Below, piece after piece: positions 39,530 to 48,120 of a DNA stretch of 64,000 nt (within the stretch, counting starts at the first letter, position 1; each line of letters begins with the position of its first letter). The notes under the pieces were generated by a model. It saw only the letters and a program-made list of their open reading frames with translations. It did not search any database and was not told where the DNA came from. Origin of the DNA: Turneriella sp. (lineage in GTDB: Bacteria; Spirochaetota; Leptospiria; Turneriellales; Turneriellaceae); contig JABARV010000010.1 of the NCBI GenBank assembly GCA_019186965.1, positions 62,001-126,000 of the forward strand, given 5' to 3'. A program made the position numbers and the translations under genes.

Positions 39530-39974
39530 ACTTTCCTTCTCCTCGTTGTGTCTTTTCTAAAGTATCGACCCTATCCCAATAGATGTCTTCTGTTTTTTCG
39601 AGCAAAAGCTGCGCAATGCGGTCCCCGTGCCGTACAATGAAATCGGCGCTCCCTAAGTTTATAAGTGGAACAAAAATTTCTCCCCTGTAATCGGCGTCGA
39701 TGGTGCCGGGGCTGTTTATAGGAGTAATCCCGTGTTTTACCGCAAGTCCCGAACGTGCGCGGATGGAAATATGGTATCCGCTCGGGATTTCCATAGCTAT
39801 GCCTGTGGGAACAGGTGCAATTTGCCCGCGTACAAGGGTTAAATCTTTTTCGAGGCATGCGTACACGTCGTACGCTGCGGCTCCTTTAGTTTGCCGCGCC
39901 GGCAAAATTGCTTTTGCGTTTAGGAATATATATTTTATGGTAGGTTGCGCCACGTATAGAGTCTTAACCAACAA
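39504..39974 (-). CDS. dut: dUTP diphosphatase
   Basis: 156 residues. It hydrolyses dUTP to dUMP, keeping uracil out of DNA. The trimeric dUTPase motifs are all present: AAAYDVYA (motif 1), ISIRARSGLAVKHGI (motif 2), NSPGTIDADYRGEI (motif 3, with catalytic Asp), RIAQLLLEK (motif 4) and [10 protein letters not shown] (motif 5). The first 15 residues are extra compared with typical sequences, so an internal start is possible. The gene heads the leftward unit dut-rnj-hisF and is divergent from flgG with a 66-nt gap. Confidence 0.95.
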   Translation of the reverse strand: MLVKTLYVAQPTIKYIFLNAKAILPARQTKGAAAYDVYACLEKDLTLVRGQIAPVPTGIAMEIPSGYHISIRARSGLAVKHGITPINSPGTIDADYRGEIFVPLINLGSADFIVRHGDRIAQLLLEKTEDIYWDRVDTLEKTQRGEGKFGSTGIGR

Positions 39975-40040
39975 CTTAGACGGCGTGTAAAACTATAGAA
40001 TTTTTCTCGCTAAATTCATTGATACATCCGAAAATGGAGT

Positions 40041-40841
40041 ATGGTACGCTCTCTTTGGACTTCCGCGACAGGAATGATCGCGCAACAGTTTAATATGGAT
40101 ACAATTTCGCACAATTTGTCGAACGTCAACACCACAGGTTATAAGAAAAACCGCGTTGATTTTGAGGATTTGCTTTACCAACACCAGGTTTTAGCAGGTA
40201 CGCCTTCGACCGCTGTTTCAGAAATTCCCGTAGGCGTAAACGTGGGTGTGGGGGTGCGCCCTGCTGCTACGCAAAAATTATTCCAAATGGGTTCACTGCA
40301 ATCGACAGGGCATAAACTCGATATGGCAATTTCTTCGGATGTAGGTTTTTTTAAAATTCTGATGCCCGACGGTACATTTGGCTACCAGAGGAATGGTGAT
40401 TTTAAAATTGATTCTCGCCGCCAAGTATTGCAATCCGACGGTTATACGTTAGAACCACCCCTTGTTATTCCACCCGATGGGCTTATTGAGACACTCACGA
40501 TTAACGAACAAGGCGAAGTGCGTATACAAATTGGCGACGACCAAATCCCGCGCCAAATTGGCCAAATTGAACTTTACCGTTTTGTTAATCCCGCTGGGCT
40601 TAAAGCAGTCGGTAAAAATCTTTTTAAAGAAACGCCCGCATCGGGGCCAGAAATTCCAGGAACACCAGGGTTAAACGGTTTTGGTGGTATCTTGCAGGGT
40701 TTTTTAGAAATGTCGAATGTAAACCTTGCCGAAGAGATGGTCAACATGATTGTTGCGCAACGTGCGTACGAGGCCAATTCAAAATCGATACAAACATCCG
40801 ACAGCATGCTTTCAACAGCGATACAATTAAAACGTGGTTAA
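40041..40841 (+). CDS. flgG: Flagellar distal rod protein FlgG
   Basis: 266 residues. It builds the distal rod of the flagellum in the periplasm, exported by the flagellar type III system. N-terminal VRSLWTSATGMIAQQFNMDTISHNLSNVNTTGYKK and C-terminal FLEMSNVNLAEEMVNMIVAQRAYEANSKSIQTSDSML are the rod-family coiled-coil ends, and the middle D1 domain shows SDVGFFKILMPDGTFGYQRNG. Length excludes FlgF and FlgE. GGAG sits only 1 nt before the ATG, an unusually tight spacing. Confidence 0.96.
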   Translation: MVRSLWTSATGMIAQQFNMDTISHNLSNVNTTGYKKNRVDFEDLLYQHQVLAGTPSTAVSEIPVGVNVGVGVRPAATQKLFQMGSLQSTGHKLDMAISSDVGFFKILMPDGTFGYQRNGDFKIDSRRQVLQSDGYTLEPPLVIPPDGLIETLTINEQGEVRIQIGDDQIPRQIGQIELYRFVNPAGLKAVGKNLFKETPASGPEIPGTPGLNGFGGILQGFLEMSNVNLAEEMVNMIVAQRAYEANSKSIQTSDSMLSTAIQLKRG

Positions 40842-40965
40842 TAGGCGGATGGCTCATATAGACGCATTCAACAGTCGCCTGCCGAGTAATTCGCCATTCA
40901 TCTCGATACAAAAACCTCAGCAGGTGCTGGGGTTTTCACTTGATGACCGGCGGCGACTTGTATCA

Positions 40966-41502
40966 ATGCAGCGCAACCGACGCGTCTTTATGGTGGTGGT
41001 GTTTTTTATATCGGCATCCCTCTATGCAACCCAACCCATAGTATTCAAAATTAATCCCACTGCACAAACAAACACCAACACTGTGTGCCTCAGCGAATTG
41101 GTAGATACCACTTCTTTACCTGCGCAGGTCGTCGAAAAATTGTCACGCTATTGTAAAATTGAAACAAAAAGTAAAACGGCGCGTGTTACCGCTAAGGATG
41201 TTGAACTCCATGCGTGGGCAGCCGGAGTGATACCCGATAAAATTATAGGCGAAGGAGTAACTATTGAAAAATCTAACGCAGTAATCGAGCAGAAGCCTTT
41301 CGTGCCAAATACGCACACTAAGCTACGGCGGGGGACATCTGTACGTCTTGTACTTAATTCCCCATACATAAAAATAGAACGCGAGGCGCATTTGCTCCAA
41401 GACGCAGCCCTTGGCGAGACTGTGGATGTACGTCCGCAAGGAACACGAAAAACTTTACGCGCACGGCTTGTAGATAGTTTACGTGCAGAACTTATACCAT
41501 GA
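40966..41502 (+). CDS. flgA: Flagella basal body P-ring chaperone FlgA
   Basis: In-frame starts exist at 40834 (GTG, overlapping flgG), 40849 (ATG) and 40966 (ATG). I choose 40966 because the product then begins MQRNRRVFMVVVFFISASLYA, a signal peptide; the longer forms would bury it. The mature protein has a periplasmic domain with CSAP/SAF-like C-terminus: LRRGTSVRLVLNSPYIKIEREAHLLQDAALGETVDVRPQG. FlgA helps assemble the FlgI P-ring, yet no flgI follows. It is coupled to flgH by a 4-nt overlap (ATGA). Confidence 0.85.
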   Translation: MQRNRRVFMVVVFFISASLYATQPIVFKINPTAQTNTNTVCLSELVDTTSLPAQVVEKLSRYCKIETKSKTARVTAKDVELHAWAAGVIPDKIIGEGVTIEKSNAVIEQKPFVPNTHTKLRRGTSVRLVLNSPYIKIEREAHLLQDAALGETVDVRPQGTRKTLRARLVDSLRAELIP

Positions 41503-42143
41503 AGTCGATTTTCAACATTGCTTTTCTTCTTATACCTTTTACTGCAAGTATAGCGCAGGAGTCAATTTGGCGTGACCAAAATCCTTATGTTGCGCCACCA
41601 AAAGAAGGCGAGATAATCGCTATTGAAGTGAACGAAAGTTTTAACCTTGTCTCCGATGGCGAATGGAAGAGCGCACAGAAGTTTGAAATGAAACTTGTTC
41701 CCGATACAAAAAATATTCCTTTTTTAACGACATCCGAACAAAATAAATCACGTAGCAAAAGCTCCAACGCAAACAATAAAACACGCGATAGTTACCGTTT
41801 TCATCTTACGGGAATTTTAGGTGCGCGGCAGTCCAACGGAAACTACCCAATTACAGCGCAAAAAAGCCTTACTGTTGACGGTAAGCCCGTTAATATCCGT
41901 TTAACGGGAGTTATTGATCCTCGCCGTATTAGCAAGGGCAGCATTGAATCGCGTTTCGTCGGTAACTTAAATTTACAAATCCAATCCGAACCGCCTTTCC
42001 CTAAAGATGAGAAGTTAGATTTAAAACCGCCCCCCGGTACGGATCCTAACTCGAAGCCAACGATGACTGAGTTTAGCGACCAGCTTCGCAAAGAACTCCT
42101 TATCGAACACATGAAACAAATCTTGGGTGGTTTAAACCAGTAG
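41499..42143 (+). CDS. flgH: Flagellar L-ring protein FlgH
   Basis: 214 residues with signal peptide (FNIAFLLIPFTASIA). FlgH forms the outer-membrane bushing of the rod. Family features: SIWRDQNPYVAPPKEGEIIAIEV and YPITAQKSLTVDGKPVNIRLTGVIDPRRISKGSIESRFVGNLNLQIQ. There is no lipobox Cys, unlike enterobacterial FlgH, and the C-terminus has a proline-rich extension (PPFPKDEKLDLKPPPGTDP). Homology is divergent but the position after flgG-flgA is the Leptospira-type order. The next gene is htpG; flgI and flgJ, which usually follow, are missing here. Confidence 0.85.
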   Translation: MKSIFNIAFLLIPFTASIAQESIWRDQNPYVAPPKEGEIIAIEVNESFNLVSDGEWKSAQKFEMKLVPDTKNIPFLTTSEQNKSRSKSSNANNKTRDSYRFHLTGILGARQSNGNYPITAQKSLTVDGKPVNIRLTGVIDPRRISKGSIESRFVGNLNLQIQSEPPFPKDEKLDLKPPPGTDPNSKPTMTEFSDQLRKELLIEHMKQILGGLNQ

Positions 42144-42183
42144 TCGTTGACGCCCTGTCTTTTTTTTGCATTCCGCAAAGGCT

Positions 42184-44136
42184 ATGAGTACACAGACTTT
42201 TGAATTTCAGGCCGAAACACGGCAACTCATGGATCTGATGATCCACTCTATTTATTCTAATAAAGAAATCTTTTTGCGTGAGCTGATTTCAAACGCGTCG
42301 GACGCAATCGATAAGCGTAAATTTTTGGGCTTAACCGATAAATCTATCACCCAAGAAGAAAATAATTTCATCCGCATTGAAATCGATAAGACAGCGCGGC
42401 GGCTAACCCTCATCGACACCGGCATCGGTATGAGCCGCGACGAGGTGGTGGCCAATATCGGTACGATTGCTAAATCGGGCACAAAGGAAATCCTCGAGCA
42501 GATGAAAGCCTCTGGCCCTTCGACTAGCTCAGGGGCTGCTCCAGCTGATTTGATCGGTCAATTCGGCGTCGGGTTTTACTCGGCGTTTATGGTGGCCGAC
42601 AAAATTACGATGCTCACCCGCCGTGCGAATGAAACCAAGGGCACGCGTTGGGTATCCACCGGTGCAGGCACGTATACCGTCGATGACGCCGATGTGGCAC
42701 AAGCGGGCACTACGATTACCCTCGACTTGAAACCGGCGGATGCCGAAAACGGGCTGCCTGATTTCACCGATGAATTTGTCGTTGAAAGTACGGTTAAAAA
42801 ATATTCCGACTTTATTGCATACCCCATTTTGATGAAAAAAGAGGTGTATGAAACAATCCCTCAAAAAGAGGGAGAAAGCGGTGAACCTAAAACAGAGAAA
42901 GTCGTTAAAGAAGTCACTCTCAACTCGATGAAACCGATTTGGACGCGCTCCAAGAATGACGTCAAAGACGAGGAGTATAATGAGTTCTATAAACACCTCT
43001 CGCACGATTGGGAGAACCCACTCAAAGTGATCAACTACCGTGCAGAAGGCCGCATCGAGTACCAAGCGCTTTTGTACCTTCCCAATCGTGCACCGTTCGA
43101 TTTGTACTATACCAGCTTCAAGGGGGGATTGCAACTCTACGTAAAAAAAGTTCTCATTCTTGAAAGAGCCGAAGAGCTGTTGCCCCGCTATTTGCGCTTC
43201 GTGCGCGGTGTTATTGAAAGCGCCGATTTACCGCTCAACATCTCGCGCGAAATTTTGCAGCAAGATAGGCACATCAACGCGATTAAAAAGGGCCTCACTA
43301 CAAAAATTATCGGCGAACTCACCACGCTCTTAGAAAAAGAGCGCGACAAGTACGCCGACTTTTACAAAGAGTTTGGCCCTGCCATAAAAGAAGGCGCGTC
43401 TACCGACTTTGAAAACAAAGAAAAGCTCTCTGCGTTGCTGCTCTTTGCTTCGTCGAACGACAAAGAAAAGCAAACCACGCTCAAAGAATATGTGTCGCGC
43501 ATGAAAAGCGAACAAAAAGAAATTTACTACATCGCCGGCGAATCACGCTCGACGCTCGAAAACTCGCCGCACACAGAAGCGTTGCGTGCAAAGGGTTATG
43601 AAATTCTATACCTCGTCGATGCGTACGATGAAATTGTACTACAAAACATCGGCTCGTTCGAAGAGAAGAAATTTAAATCTGCTGCAAAAGGCGACTTAGA
43701 CATCGCCGATGAAAAACAAAAAGAAAAGGATGCCGAAAAAATTAAAGAAGCCGACAAAAAAATGGGACCGCTTTTGGGAGCAATCAAAGAGCAGCTTAAG
43801 GATATTGTGAAAGATGTTAAATTTTCAAGCGCTCTTGTATCTGCGCCGTCGCGGTTAGTGGGCGAAGAGTTTGACGTGTCTCCGTATTTGGCAAAAATTT
43901 TAAGCCGTAACGGCGAAAATGTTCCCCCGATGAAAAAAACACTCGAGCTAAACCCCGAGCACGAAGTTGTCAAAAAACTTTTTGTACTCTACGATAAAAA
44001 CCCTACTTCGGAGAAGCTGCAAGACTATGCACAAATTTTATACGGCCATGCAGTCATTGCCGATGGCGGAGAAATTGCGGATGTCGCTATGTTTAATAAG
44101 GCTGTACTCCATTTGGCAAGTGCTGCACTTTCATAA
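42184..44136 (+). CDS. htpG: Chaperone HtpG (Hsp90)
   Basis: 650 residues from the ATG at 42184 (MSTQTFEFQAETRQ); a TTG at 42166 would add six residues. Hsp90 motifs: IYSNKEIFLRELISNASDA, DTGIGMSRDEVVANIGTIAKSGT, and IGQFGVGFYSAFMVADKI in the ATPase domain; PIWTRS, RAPFDLYY, and LPLNISREILQQD in the middle domain. The C-terminal dimer domain is Lys/Glu-rich (EKQKEKDAEKIKEADKK). The ATP-lid segment carries a short insertion, SGPSTSSGAAPA, encoded by a palindromic repeat. It follows the flagellar genes by 40 nt. Confidence 0.96.
   Translation: MSTQTFEFQAETRQLMDLMIHSIYSNKEIFLRELISNASDAIDKRKFLGLTDKSITQEENNFIRIEIDKTARRLTLIDTGIGMSRDEVVANIGTIAKSGTKEILEQMKASGPSTSSGAAPADLIGQFGVGFYSAFMVADKITMLTRRANETKGTRWVSTGAGTYTVDDADVAQAGTTITLDLKPADAENGLPDFTDEFVVESTVKKYSDFIAYPILMKKEVYETIPQKEGESGEPKTEKVVKEVTLNSMKPIWTRSKNDVKDEEYNEFYKHLSHDWENPLKVINYRAEGRIEYQALLYLPNRAPFDLYYTSFKGGLQLYVKKVLILERAEELLPRYLRFVRGVIESADLPLNISREILQQDRHINAIKKGLTTKIIGELTTLLEKERDKYADFYKEFGPAIKEGASTDFENKEKLSALLLFASSNDKEKQTTLKEYVSRMKSEQKEIYYIAGESRSTLENSPHTEALRAKGYEILYLVDAYDEIVLQNIGSFEEKKFKSAAKGDLDIADEKQKEKDAEKIKEADKKMGPLLGAIKEQLKDIVKDVKFSSALVSAPSRLVGEEFDVSPYLAKILSRNGENVPPMKKTLELNPEHEVVKKLFVLYDKNPTSEKLQDYAQILYGHAVIADGGEIADVAMFNKAVLHLASAALS
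42515..42536. repeat. REP-like palindromic insertion inside htpG
   Basis: The bases GCCC-TTCGACTAGCTC-AGGGGC form an imperfect palindrome in the ATP-lid region of htpG and encode PSTSSG, where other HtpG proteins have a short polar stretch. From memory, the motif CCCTTCGAC-AGCTCAGGG recurs as a dispersed unit in some bacterial genomes, so it looks like a REP-type insertion tolerated in frame. Confidence 0.55.
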
Positions 44137-44153
44137 AAAGCGTTACATGCTTA

Positions 44154-45395
44154 ATGAAAAAAAACGCCAACCGTTTCAAGCACCTCGAAATGTTGTGGCG
44201 TACTTACACCGCACACCCTACGGCGCGGCAGGCGGATAAATGGCTTGCAGCGTATTTTCGTGGAAAAAAAAGTTATGGAAAAAGTGATCGTACGTGGTAC
44301 AGTGAAGCATTTTTCCAGAGTTTGCGTCGTGTTATAAGCGTATTGCCGCAGGAAAAAACGCTCGATGCAGCGATGGCTTGGGCGGTTTTACAGGATAATG
44401 AACAGGTAGATCTACTTAGGCAGCTATGGAAATCCATAGCTACAGCTATGGAAAAACATAGCTATGCCGAGGGGTATCCTAAGCATAGCTATGGAAAAAC
44501 ACAGCTACTTACTCCTAATAAAATACATCAGGCTGGGCTGCCACAAAGTTGGTTAGCATGGCTTGGAAGAAGTTCGCTTGTTGACGACAAAATTGAAGGA
44601 TTTCTCCATAATTTAAACCAAAAACCTCCGCTTTATTTACGGGCAAACTACCCCGATATAGCTATGGAAATCCAGAGCGAGCTTGAAGAGGAAGGATTTT
44701 CTGTAAAAACTATAGTTCACGACCGCCTTGTTACTTTTAGCGTCGAGGGACAAAAACCAATCTATGGCCTTGCTTGTTTAAAAAAAGGTTTGGTGGAAAT
44801 CCAAGATTACGCTTCGCAGCTTTTAGGAGAAGCCGTCGATGCACACCCAGGAATGGCGGTATGGGACGTGTGTGCAGGTGGTGGCGGCAAAACGATGCAA
44901 ATTGCTTCGCAGTTAAAAAATCGGGGGGTTATTTACGCGTCAGATGTCCGTGAATACAAATTAGAGGAAATAAAATTACGCGCACGGCGTGCCCAGTTCC
45001 ATAATATCCGCCGCTTTGTCGTTGGCACAGCAGCTTTGGACAAAAGCAAAGAAATCCAAAACACGGGCGGATTCCACCGTATTCTTGTCGATGCGCCGTG
45101 TTCGGCATCAGGAACGCTCCGCCGTAATCCCGATGTACGCTTTCGTATCCAAAAGAATGACCCTGAAATTTTTGCACAAACACAAAAAGAGATCCTTAAT
45201 TCTGTTTGTACGCATTTAAAAAAAAATGGAAAACTCGTTTATGCAACGTGTAGCGTGTTTAAAGAAGAAAATGAAAATACCGTTCAATCTTTTTTAGAAG
45301 AGCATCCTAATTTTTTTCTTGAAAAATCACAATTAGTCGGTGCGCCTTTATACGATAGCGATACGATGTTTTATGCAATACTTCAACGCAAATAA
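44154..45395 (+). CDS. RsmB-like tRNA/rRNA cytosine-C5 methyltransferase
   Basis: 413 residues of the NOL1/NOP2/Sun family. C-terminal domain: SAM-binding VWDVCAGGGGKTMQIASQL, VIYASDVREYKLEEI, the releasing-Cys motif DAPCSASGTLRRNPDVR, and the nucleophile motif LVYATCSVFKEENE. The N-terminal part has a helical RNA-binding region with KSYGKSDRTWYSEAFFQSLRR. Residues 90-117 are encoded by a repeat cluster (44422-44506) and break the usual alignment. Its 3' end overlaps the LOG gene on the other strand by 13 nt. Exact RNA target unknown. Confidence 0.88.
   Translation: MKKNANRFKHLEMLWRTYTAHPTARQADKWLAAYFRGKKSYGKSDRTWYSEAFFQSLRRVISVLPQEKTLDAAMAWAVLQDNEQVDLLRQLWKSIATAMEKHSYAEGYPKHSYGKTQLLTPNKIHQAGLPQSWLAWLGRSSLVDDKIEGFLHNLNQKPPLYLRANYPDIAMEIQSELEEEGFSVKTIVHDRLVTFSVEGQKPIYGLACLKKGLVEIQDYASQLLGEAVDAHPGMAVWDVCAGGGGKTMQIASQLKNRGVIYASDVREYKLEEIKLRARRAQFHNIRRFVVGTAALDKSKEIQNTGGFHRILVDAPCSASGTLRRNPDVRFRIQKNDPEIFAQTQKEILNSVCTHLKKNGKLVYATCSVFKEENENTVQSFLEEHPNFFLEKSQLVGAPLYDSDTMFYAILQRK
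44422..44506. repeat. Cluster of CATAGCTATG-type palindromes within the methyltransferase gene
   Basis: A perfect 20-bp palindrome, AGCTATGGAAATCCATAGCT, at 44422-44441 is followed by three more copies of the AGCTATGG/CATAGCTATG core ending near 44506. They translate as SIATAMEKHSYAEGYPKHSY, a low-complexity stretch. The same core occurs singly at 3084, 5891, 19664, 39784 and 44658. Confidence 0.7.
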
Positions 45396-46180
45396 ATTTG
45401 CGTAAGGCTTTGCGTTAAATACTCAAACGCTTCATCGGGAGTGTCGGCAAATTGGACAAATTTTAAATCGTCGTGAGAGACCATCCCCCAATCTGCGACC
45501 GCCTTTAAATTTATGACTTCGCTCCAATATTCTTTTCCATAAACAACAATAGGTAGGCGTTTTTCCATTTTATGCGTTTGTACTAAAGTTAAAATTTCAA
45601 AAAGTTCATCGAATGTTCCAAAACCGCCAGGAAAAGCCACAAGCGCTTTAGCCATGTTGGTGAGCCAAAACTTACGCATAAAAAAATAGTGGAAGTCGAA
45701 ATTAAGGCTTTGCGTAATGTAAGGATTCGGGACTTGCTCAAAAGGAAGGGCTATGTTCATGCCCACCGAAAGCCCTCGGGCGTGTGCGGCGCCACGGTTT
45801 GCAGCTTCCATAATCCCAGGTCCCCCGCCCGAACAAATTAAAAAGCGCCGAGCGTCTGCAGGTAAGCTTTTGGACCAACGTGTAAGCCGATACGCTAAGC
45901 GCACAGCGTCTTTATAGTAACGTAGCCGTAGCGCAAAGCGGTGCTCTTCTTTCTTGTCAAATTTTCCCGAGGCCTTGAGTTTTTCCAATTCGTGCTTTGC
46001 TTTCGAGGGGGGAGAGAGTCTTGCCGAACCAAAAAAAACGATGGTGTCCTTGACGCGCATTTTTTCAAAGCGTGTAAGCGGCATGAGATACTCAGATAAA
46101 ATGCGTAAAGGACGCGCTTCAAAAGAAGTAATAAAATCGACATCTTGGTATGCCTTGCTGACGTTACGTGTTTTTGCCAT
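45383..46180 (-). CDS. LOG family protein (TIGR00730/Rossmann, lysine-decarboxylase-like)
   Basis: About 265 residues from ATG at 46180 (MAKTRNVSKAYQD); ATGs at 46198 and 46234 are possible. LOG motifs: FGSARLSPPSKAKHE, FLICSGGGPGIMEAANRGA (PGGGxGxME type), and LVAFPGGFGTFDELFEILTL (PGGxGTxxE). Members often act as cytokinin-type phosphoribohydrolases or purine/pyrimidine nucleotide hydrolases. This longer bacterial class has an N-terminal helical extension. The coding end overlaps the methyltransferase, and the 5' end overlaps the neighbouring divergent gene by about 26 nt if that starts at 46155. Confidence 0.88.
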   Translation of the reverse strand: MAKTRNVSKAYQDVDFITSFEARPLRILSEYLMPLTRFEKMRVKDTIVFFGSARLSPPSKAKHELEKLKASGKFDKKEEHRFALRLRYYKDAVRLAYRLTRWSKSLPADARRFLICSGGGPGIMEAANRGAAHARGLSVGMNIALPFEQVPNPYITQSLNFDFHYFFMRKFWLTNMAKALVAFPGGFGTFDELFEILTLVQTHKMEKRLPIVVYGKEYWSEVINLKAVADWGMVSHDDLKFVQFADTPDEAFEYLTQSLTQIYLR

Positions 46181-46736
46181 TATTCTTTTTATCGGCATAA
46201 TTTTTACTCTAACCCCAAAAGTTACCGCCGGCACACGCCCTCCGCACGGAAAAGAGCGTTTTAAAATGTTGGATGAAAATATCGATATGCGTCTTCTTAG
46301 GAATACTCCGCGCTACCTTATCGAATCGACAGCGGGTGCAGGTGTACTTTTAGGGGAAACAGAAGCTGATTTACGGCGCCTTTACGGAGAGCCAGCGTAT
46401 CGGGATTTTTCTTCTCCTGAAACGCTTTATTATACGGATGAAAAATTTAGCGGTGCGTTTATACTGCGTAATGGGCGCATTACACAAATTCGTCTCGAAG
46501 TCGAAAAAAAGAAATCTCCTTCGTTGGAATGGTTTACCGCGCTTGGGCTTACCGAAAGCGATTTAAGAAATAAAAGTGCGGCAGAGGTTGCGGCGTTTGT
46601 GAAAAAATTTTACCGGACAAACCGTGTAAGGCAAGTCGGCAATACTGTAGACGTTTATAGTCGAGGTATCCGCTTTGTACTACGCGAAAAAAATATTATT
46701 TTCGTCGAAATTTATCTTGCAGAGAAGCGAGAATAG
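46155..46736 (+). CDS. Exported protein of unknown function
   Basis: The frame is open from 45954, but the part before 46150 is shadow of the LOG gene. TTG at 46155 gives a signal peptide (LTLRVFAIILFIGIIFTLTP, then VTAG) and a mature protein of about 170 residues. ATG at 46266 would remove it (MLDENIDM). The mature part has IESTAGAGVLLGETEADLRR, RLYGEPAYRDFSSPETLYYT, FSGAFILRNGRITQIRLEVE and VDVYSRGIRFVLREKNIIFV, resembling small beta-sandwich lipoprotein-like domains that use a GxTxxDLxxxYGxP motif. Function unknown. It is convergent with the TPR lipoprotein, 1 nt apart. Confidence 0.7.
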   Translation: MLTLRVFAIILFIGIIFTLTPKVTAGTRPPHGKERFKMLDENIDMRLLRNTPRYLIESTAGAGVLLGETEADLRRLYGEPAYRDFSSPETLYYTDEKFSGAFILRNGRITQIRLEVEKKKSPSLEWFTALGLTESDLRNKSAAEVAAFVKKFYRTNRVRQVGNTVDVYSRGIRFVLREKNIIFVEIYLAEKRE

Positions 46737-46737
46737 C

Positions 46738-47508
46738 CTATTGTTTTTGCTCAAAGTTTTTTAAGTATTCTGCTGCGCGTTGGTAGTCAACGTTGCGCTT
46801 ATACCCCATCGAGTTATTTTTTTCGATAAACGCCATTAAATCACGCATTTCGCGCTTTGCTTCGTTCATTTCTCCGCGCTCCTTATATAACCCCGCCAGA
46901 AAAAAATAAGCCTTGGCTTGGTCTGGCTCAATCGACTTATACTCTTGCATTAATTCGATTGCTTTGTCGCGAAACTGCTGTTGTGAAATAGTTAATGTGT
47001 CGTTCAATACGCGATATTGGTTATTACGCGCAAATCCCGCATAGTACATGACGGCAAGCTCGTATTTGACTTTGTTCATCGTTTTATCGAGGTTGAGTGC
47101 TTTTAAAAATGCCTGCTCAGCTTTGCGTGCGTAATCAGCCTGCCAGTTGTTTACCCGTGCAAGGTTTGCGTAGCAAAGCCCTTGCCAATAAAATACTTCA
47201 GCAACTGCTTCGCCAAATTCCGCAGCTTTGTCTAAATTTTTTATACAAAGTTCGTAGCTTTCCATAAGCGCGTACGATTCGCCAAGCTTACGGTAAACCT
47301 TTCCCGTTTTTATTCCTGCGTCTATTTTCGCGTTAATAATTTTTGAATACTCCGAAATTTCTTTTTCCCAATCGGCTAGCTGTTCTTTGCTTGCGGGTTT
47401 ATGCCCGTACCGCTTTTCAAGATGCTTTTCTTTTGCTTCTTGGTAGCACGTTTTTATTTCGCACCCCATTGTAAAAAGAAGAGAGACGGTAAGTAAATGG
47501 CGAAGCAT
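46738..47508 (-). CDS. TPR lipoprotein
   Basis: 256 residues, lipobox LLFTMGC with Cys16. Several TPR-like helix pairs are visible: YRKLGESYALMESYELCIKNL, EVFYWQGLCYANLARVNN, AEQAFLKALNLDKTMNKVKY, and AYFFLAGLYKERGEMNEAKRE. It should sit on the inner or outer membrane facing the periplasm as a protein-interaction scaffold. It is the third of three consecutive lipoproteins (48582 to 46738), separated by 14 and 10 nt. No enzyme domain. Confidence 0.87.
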   Translation of the reverse strand: MLRHLLTVSLLFTMGCEIKTCYQEAKEKHLEKRYGHKPASKEQLADWEKEISEYSKIINAKIDAGIKTGKVYRKLGESYALMESYELCIKNLDKAAEFGEAVAEVFYWQGLCYANLARVNNWQADYARKAEQAFLKALNLDKTMNKVKYELAVMYYAGFARNNQYRVLNDTLTISQQQFRDKAIELMQEYKSIEPDQAKAYFFLAGLYKERGEMNEAKREMRDLMAFIEKNNSMGYKRNVDYQRAAEYLKNFEQKQ

Positions 47509-47518
47509 TCTAACCTCT

Positions 47519-48106
47519 TTAATGCGCCGAGGGCTCAGCGTCTTTGTTGTACCCGTCGTACGACGATTCCTCTACTTCAACACGTTTGGGCTGTCTTTTT
47601 GCTTTGTGTGTTTTACGCATTTTGGAGCGCCTATACTTTGCCTTGCTTCGTTTTTCGTAGATAACTATATCTTCCCCTTCGCCACGCAAGTAGCGTGAAT
47701 TTACGTAACCTACTTTGCCTCGGTAACGTACACGGTACCACTTGTTTGAAGTACCTACGCTATCGTCGTCGTCGAAGCGGTCTAAAATAGTAATTGCCTC
47801 TCCATAGGGAATACGCTTAACGATACGCCCACGGGTGCTTGGTTTTGTGCGTAAATTGAGCGTTGGCCGCACGGCAACTTCCATTACTTCTTCGTAAATT
47901 TCGGAAACCGCCGGAACGGGGCGCTCGGTGTGGCTTGCTTTAAGCTCTGGTTCTGGCGGCACAACCTCTTCTACAACGGGCGGTGGTGGTGGTGGCGGGG
48001 GCTCTACTTTTTTGGGAGCGGATTTACACTGGACCAAAAACAAAGCTAACGCAATAATAGTAAAGCCGTAAAAAAAACGTACGCGCCGTGGCATGTGTGT
48101 CTGCAT
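47519..48106 (-). CDS. SH3b-domain lipoprotein
   Basis: 195 residues with signal peptide TIIALALFLVQC (Cys27). A proline-rich stretch follows (KKVEPPPPPPPPVVEE), crossing the periplasm. A bacterial SH3 (SH3b) domain lies at about residues 78-142: RPTLNLRTKPSTRGRIVKRI, ITILDRFDDDD, KWYRVRYRGKVGYVNSRYL. The tail is highly basic (KAKYRRSKMRKTHKAKRQPK), then acidic. SH3b domains often bind peptidoglycan; a wall-anchoring lipoprotein is likely. Start ATG at 48106 or 48094. Confidence 0.88.
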   Translation of the reverse strand: MQTHMPRRVRFFYGFTIIALALFLVQCKSAPKKVEPPPPPPPPVVEEVVPPEPELKASHTERPVPAVSEIYEEVMEVAVRPTLNLRTKPSTRGRIVKRIPYGEAITILDRFDDDDSVGTSNKWYRVRYRGKVGYVNSRYLRGEGEDIVIYEKRSKAKYRRSKMRKTHKAKRQPKRVEVEESSYDGYNKDAEPSAH

Positions 48107-48120
48107 ACTATATTATCGGC

